The translations under genes and the position numbers were made by a program. A model generated the notes under the pieces. That model saw only the letters and a list, made by a program, of their open reading frames with translations, was not told the origin of the DNA and searched no databases. A stretch of 31,865 bases of DNA from an uncultured Acetatifactor sp. (GTDB taxonomy: Bacteria > Bacillota > Clostridia > Lachnospirales > Lachnospiraceae), in the NCBI GenBank assembly GCA_910584865.1, contig CAJUCE010000002.1, positions 1 to 31,865 on the forward strand, given 5' to 3'. Below are positions 30,280 to 31,865 of the stretch, one piece after another (position 1 is the first letter of the stretch; every line of letters begins with the position of its first letter).

Positions 30280-31260
30280 ATGAAATCTAAGATATTAGCA
30301 CTTCTGCGGGAACGCGGGGATTATGTATCAGGGCAGGAACTGTGCGAACGGTTTCAAGTATCCCGAACAGCGGTCTGGAAGGCAGTGGGGCAGCTGAAAA
30401 AGGAAGGGTATCATATCGAAGCGGTGCAGAACCGGGGATATCTGCTGGCGGAGGAGAAGGAGCTGTACGGGCAGTATGAGCTGGAGAGCCGGATGAACAC
30501 GAAATGGGCAGGACATCCGGTGATTTACTATGACTCTCTGACTTCTACCAATCTCCAGGCCAAGCTGGATGCGGAGAAAGGGGCAGCGGAGGGAACGCTG
30601 ATCGTGGCGGACATGCAGACAGCCGGAAGAGGCCGCAAGGGCAGGGCATGGAGCAGTCCGGCAGGAGCGAATATCTATTTTACATTGATCTTAAAGCCGC
30701 GTTTCGCAGTGGAACTGGCCTCCATGGTGACGCTGGTGATGGGGCTGGCCGTGGCGGAGGGAATCCGGGAGAGCTGCAGTGCACAGACCTGGATCAAATG
30801 GCCCAACGATATCGTGGTCAACGGGAAAAAAATTTGCGGGATGCTGGCGGAGATGAGTGTGGAGAAGGAATACATTCATTATATTGTCATGGGTGTGGGT
30901 ATCAATGTGGAGAAGCAGGCGTTTCCGCCGGAGGTTGCGGCTGTAGCAGGGACGCTGCAGGAGGAATGCGGAGAGAAACTGTCCAGAGCGAGTTTGCTTG
31001 CCGGTGTAATACGTGCTTTTGAGTCTTGTTATGAGGCTTTTTTGCAGGCGGACAGTTTTGCCCCCCTGGTAGAGCGGTACAATGCATTGCTGGTCAATAA
31101 GGACAGAGAGGTACGGGTTCTGGATCCCAAGGGGGAATATCAGGGAATCGCCAGGGGCATTAATGAAACGGGAGAGCTATTGGTGGAGCTTTGTGACGGC
31201 ACGGTGACACCTGTTTACGCGGGAGAAGTCTCTGTCCGTGGGCTTTACGGGTATGTGTGA
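30280..31260 (+). CDS. birA: biotin--protein ligase / biotin repressor
   Basis: A 326-residue bifunctional BirA. An N-terminal winged helix (1-60; DYVSGQELCERFQVSRTAVW then KAVGQLKKEGYHIEAVQNRG) gives DNA binding. The central ligase domain activates biotin with ATP and attaches it to carboxylase subunits: biotinyl-AMP loop GRGRKGR (116-122), KWPNDIVV (from 173) and KICGMLAEM. A small SH3-like C-terminal domain (EVRVLDPKGEYQGIARGINE) completes it. The HTH indicates that it also represses biotin genes, none of which is in the window. The ATG follows GGAAAG. The gene probably continues as an operon into the DUF6145-like gene 177 bases downstream. Confidence 0.95.
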   Translation: MKSKILALLRERGDYVSGQELCERFQVSRTAVWKAVGQLKKEGYHIEAVQNRGYLLAEEKELYGQYELESRMNTKWAGHPVIYYDSLTSTNLQAKLDAEKGAAEGTLIVADMQTAGRGRKGRAWSSPAGANIYFTLILKPRFAVELASMVTLVMGLAVAEGIRESCSAQTWIKWPNDIVVNGKKICGMLAEMSVEKEYIHYIVMGVGINVEKQAFPPEVAAVAGTLQEECGEKLSRASLLAGVIRAFESCYEAFLQADSFAPLVERYNALLVNKDREVRVLDPKGEYQGIARGINETGELLVELCDGTVTPVYAGEVSVRGLYGYV

Positions 31261-31302
31261 GAAGTGACAGTCCGGAAAGGAGCAGGGAGCACATTTCGGA
31301 GA

Positions 31303-31344
31303 GCACGGCTTACAAAGCACGGCTTACAAAGCACAGCTTACAAA
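31303..31344 (+). repeat. three 14-bp tandem repeats
   Basis: GCACGGCTTACAAA occurs at 31303-31316 and 31317-31330, and with one change (GCACAGCTTACAAA) at 31331-31344. The array lies between birA and the next gene and looks like recent slippage. An open frame runs across it, so copy number change would alter that frame. Confidence 0.85.
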
Positions 31345-31437
31345 GCTGGGAAATTCGCCGGCTTTTCAAGATTTCGGGAGAAGGGGCCGGCAGCCGGAAA
31401 AGCAATGAATCTTTCGGAAACACAGAAGGAGGGCAGA

Positions 31438-31794
31438 ATGGATAACGAAAAAGTAGTACTCTGCGGGGCCAATGCCTATGAGAAGAAATATTATTTTAAC
31501 GAACGGTTTCGTGGGATTCCTGATTCGATCAAGGATGAGCTGCATATCATATGTGTATTATTTACGGAAGAAGTGGGCGGAATCTTTACCATGGCTTTTG
31601 AGGCGGACGGAAATATTGTGCTGGAGACTAATGCAGCAGATGACGATTATTTATATGACGAGGTCAGTAGCGGGCTGATGGTATCTGAGGTGCGCAGGAA
31701 CAGGCAGGAGATGTTTGAGGCGCTGAGTCTATATTACAAGGTGTTTATTTTGAATGAAGATATCACTGAACAAATTGCTGCAGGCGACGCTTGA
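31438..31794 (+). CDS. small conserved protein, DUF6145-like
   Basis: A 118-residue acidic protein starting MDNEKVVLCGANAYEKKYYF, with NERFRGIPDSIKDELHIICV and a central LFTEEVGGIFTMAFEADGNI then VLETNAADDDYLYDEVSSGL. I recognise it from memory as a small protein common in Lachnospiraceae (DUF6145); its function is unknown. No membrane segment, signal peptide or catalytic motif is seen. AAGGAGG six bases upstream fixes the start at 31438; the frame is open back to 31264, but that part crosses the tandem repeats and is Arg/Lys-rich noise. Its stop overlaps the TTG of the next frame as TTGA, suggesting translational coupling. Confidence 0.75.
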   Translation: MDNEKVVLCGANAYEKKYYFNERFRGIPDSIKDELHIICVLFTEEVGGIFTMAFEADGNIVLETNAADDDYLYDEVSSGLMVSEVRRNRQEMFEALSLYYKVFILNEDITEQIAAGDA

Positions 31795-31865
31795 ATAAAA
31801 ACCGGCAGAAGGCCGGAAATACTCTGCCATTACAGGAACTGGAAGCGATTGATGCGGAACTGGAA
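31791..31865 (+). CDS. 5' end of a further gene (partial)
   Basis: A TTG overlapping the preceding stop (TTGA) opens a frame that runs to the window edge: LNKNRQKAGNTLPLQELEAI then DAELE (first residue Met if used as a start). The only ribosome-binding candidate is weak (GCAGG). The start resembles in style the N-terminal cytoplasmic part of some clostridial type I signal peptidases, but 25 residues cannot establish this, and a later start beyond the window is possible. Confidence 0.4.
   Translation, partial: MNKNRQKAGNTLPLQELEAIDAELE

Noticed and set aside
31264..31437. 58-codon N-terminal extension of the DUF6145-like protein
   Set aside because: It crosses a tandem repeat and is low-quality sequence; AAGGAGG sits directly before the ATG at 31438.
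1..31865. CRISPR array, tRNA or rRNA genes
   Set aside because: No regularly spaced direct repeats of CRISPR length and no cloverleaf or rRNA sequence were recognised on either strand; the only short array is the three 14-bp copies at 31303.

Overview
The window looks like a chromosome segment of a spore-forming Clostridia bacterium, most likely Lachnospiraceae. The grounds are mid-range GC with AT-rich sigma-A-type promoters, strong AGGAGG ribosome-binding sites, a TPP-riboswitch-controlled ThiT, SleB and SpoIIQ-like cell-wall proteins, and a small protein resembling the Lachnospiraceae DUF6145 family. The organism assignment is inference from gene content; no rRNA or tRNA gene is present. 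Most genes lie on the + strand; only thiT and one XRE-type regulator lie on the - strand.

Left part (1-2930): an AT-rich stretch with the 3' end of an unrecognised gene, then a strong promoter, a small receiver-like protein without the phospho-acceptor Asp, and a full ABC exporter. This looks like the remainder of an export or peptide-maturation cassette. Positions 3047-9091 carry glycogen phosphorylase (behind a promoter overlapped by a perfect 17-bp palindrome), a lipoprotein metallophosphoesterase and a large aconitase-superfamily hydratase. Positions 9109-12833 are more accessory: a truncated GNAT remnant, an SseB-family protein, a protein with an Asp-rich calcium-binding-like module, and a membrane-anchored degenerate LytM/M23 (SpoIIQ-like) protein. 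A metal-dependent amidohydrolase (12986-14161) converges on thiT (14182-14865, -). The thiT leader holds a clear TPP aptamer and a hairpin that can hide the thiT ribosome-binding site.

Centre (15493-18709): the most unusual gene is a 954-residue EF-G/TetM-like GTPase fused at its C terminus to a complete YacP/Rae1-type NYN endoribonuclease domain, overlapped at its 3' end by a convergent XRE regulator. It joins a ribosome-targeting translational GTPase to the family of a nuclease known to cut mRNA in the ribosomal A site. The tip loop of its domain IV does not match that of TetM.

Right part: dnaE and pfkA, a SpoU-family rRNA methyltransferase, a SleB-type cell-wall hydrolase with SH3 domains and a WalR-box-like leader, a 114-bp MITE-like element with an 8-bp target duplication, an NfeD/SPFH membrane pair (the NfeD tail is interrupted by an in-frame stop), ornithine carbamoyltransferase, birA, the DUF6145-like gene and the first codons of a further gene. 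The long gaps around argF and birA contain several inverted repeats that could form structured RNA.
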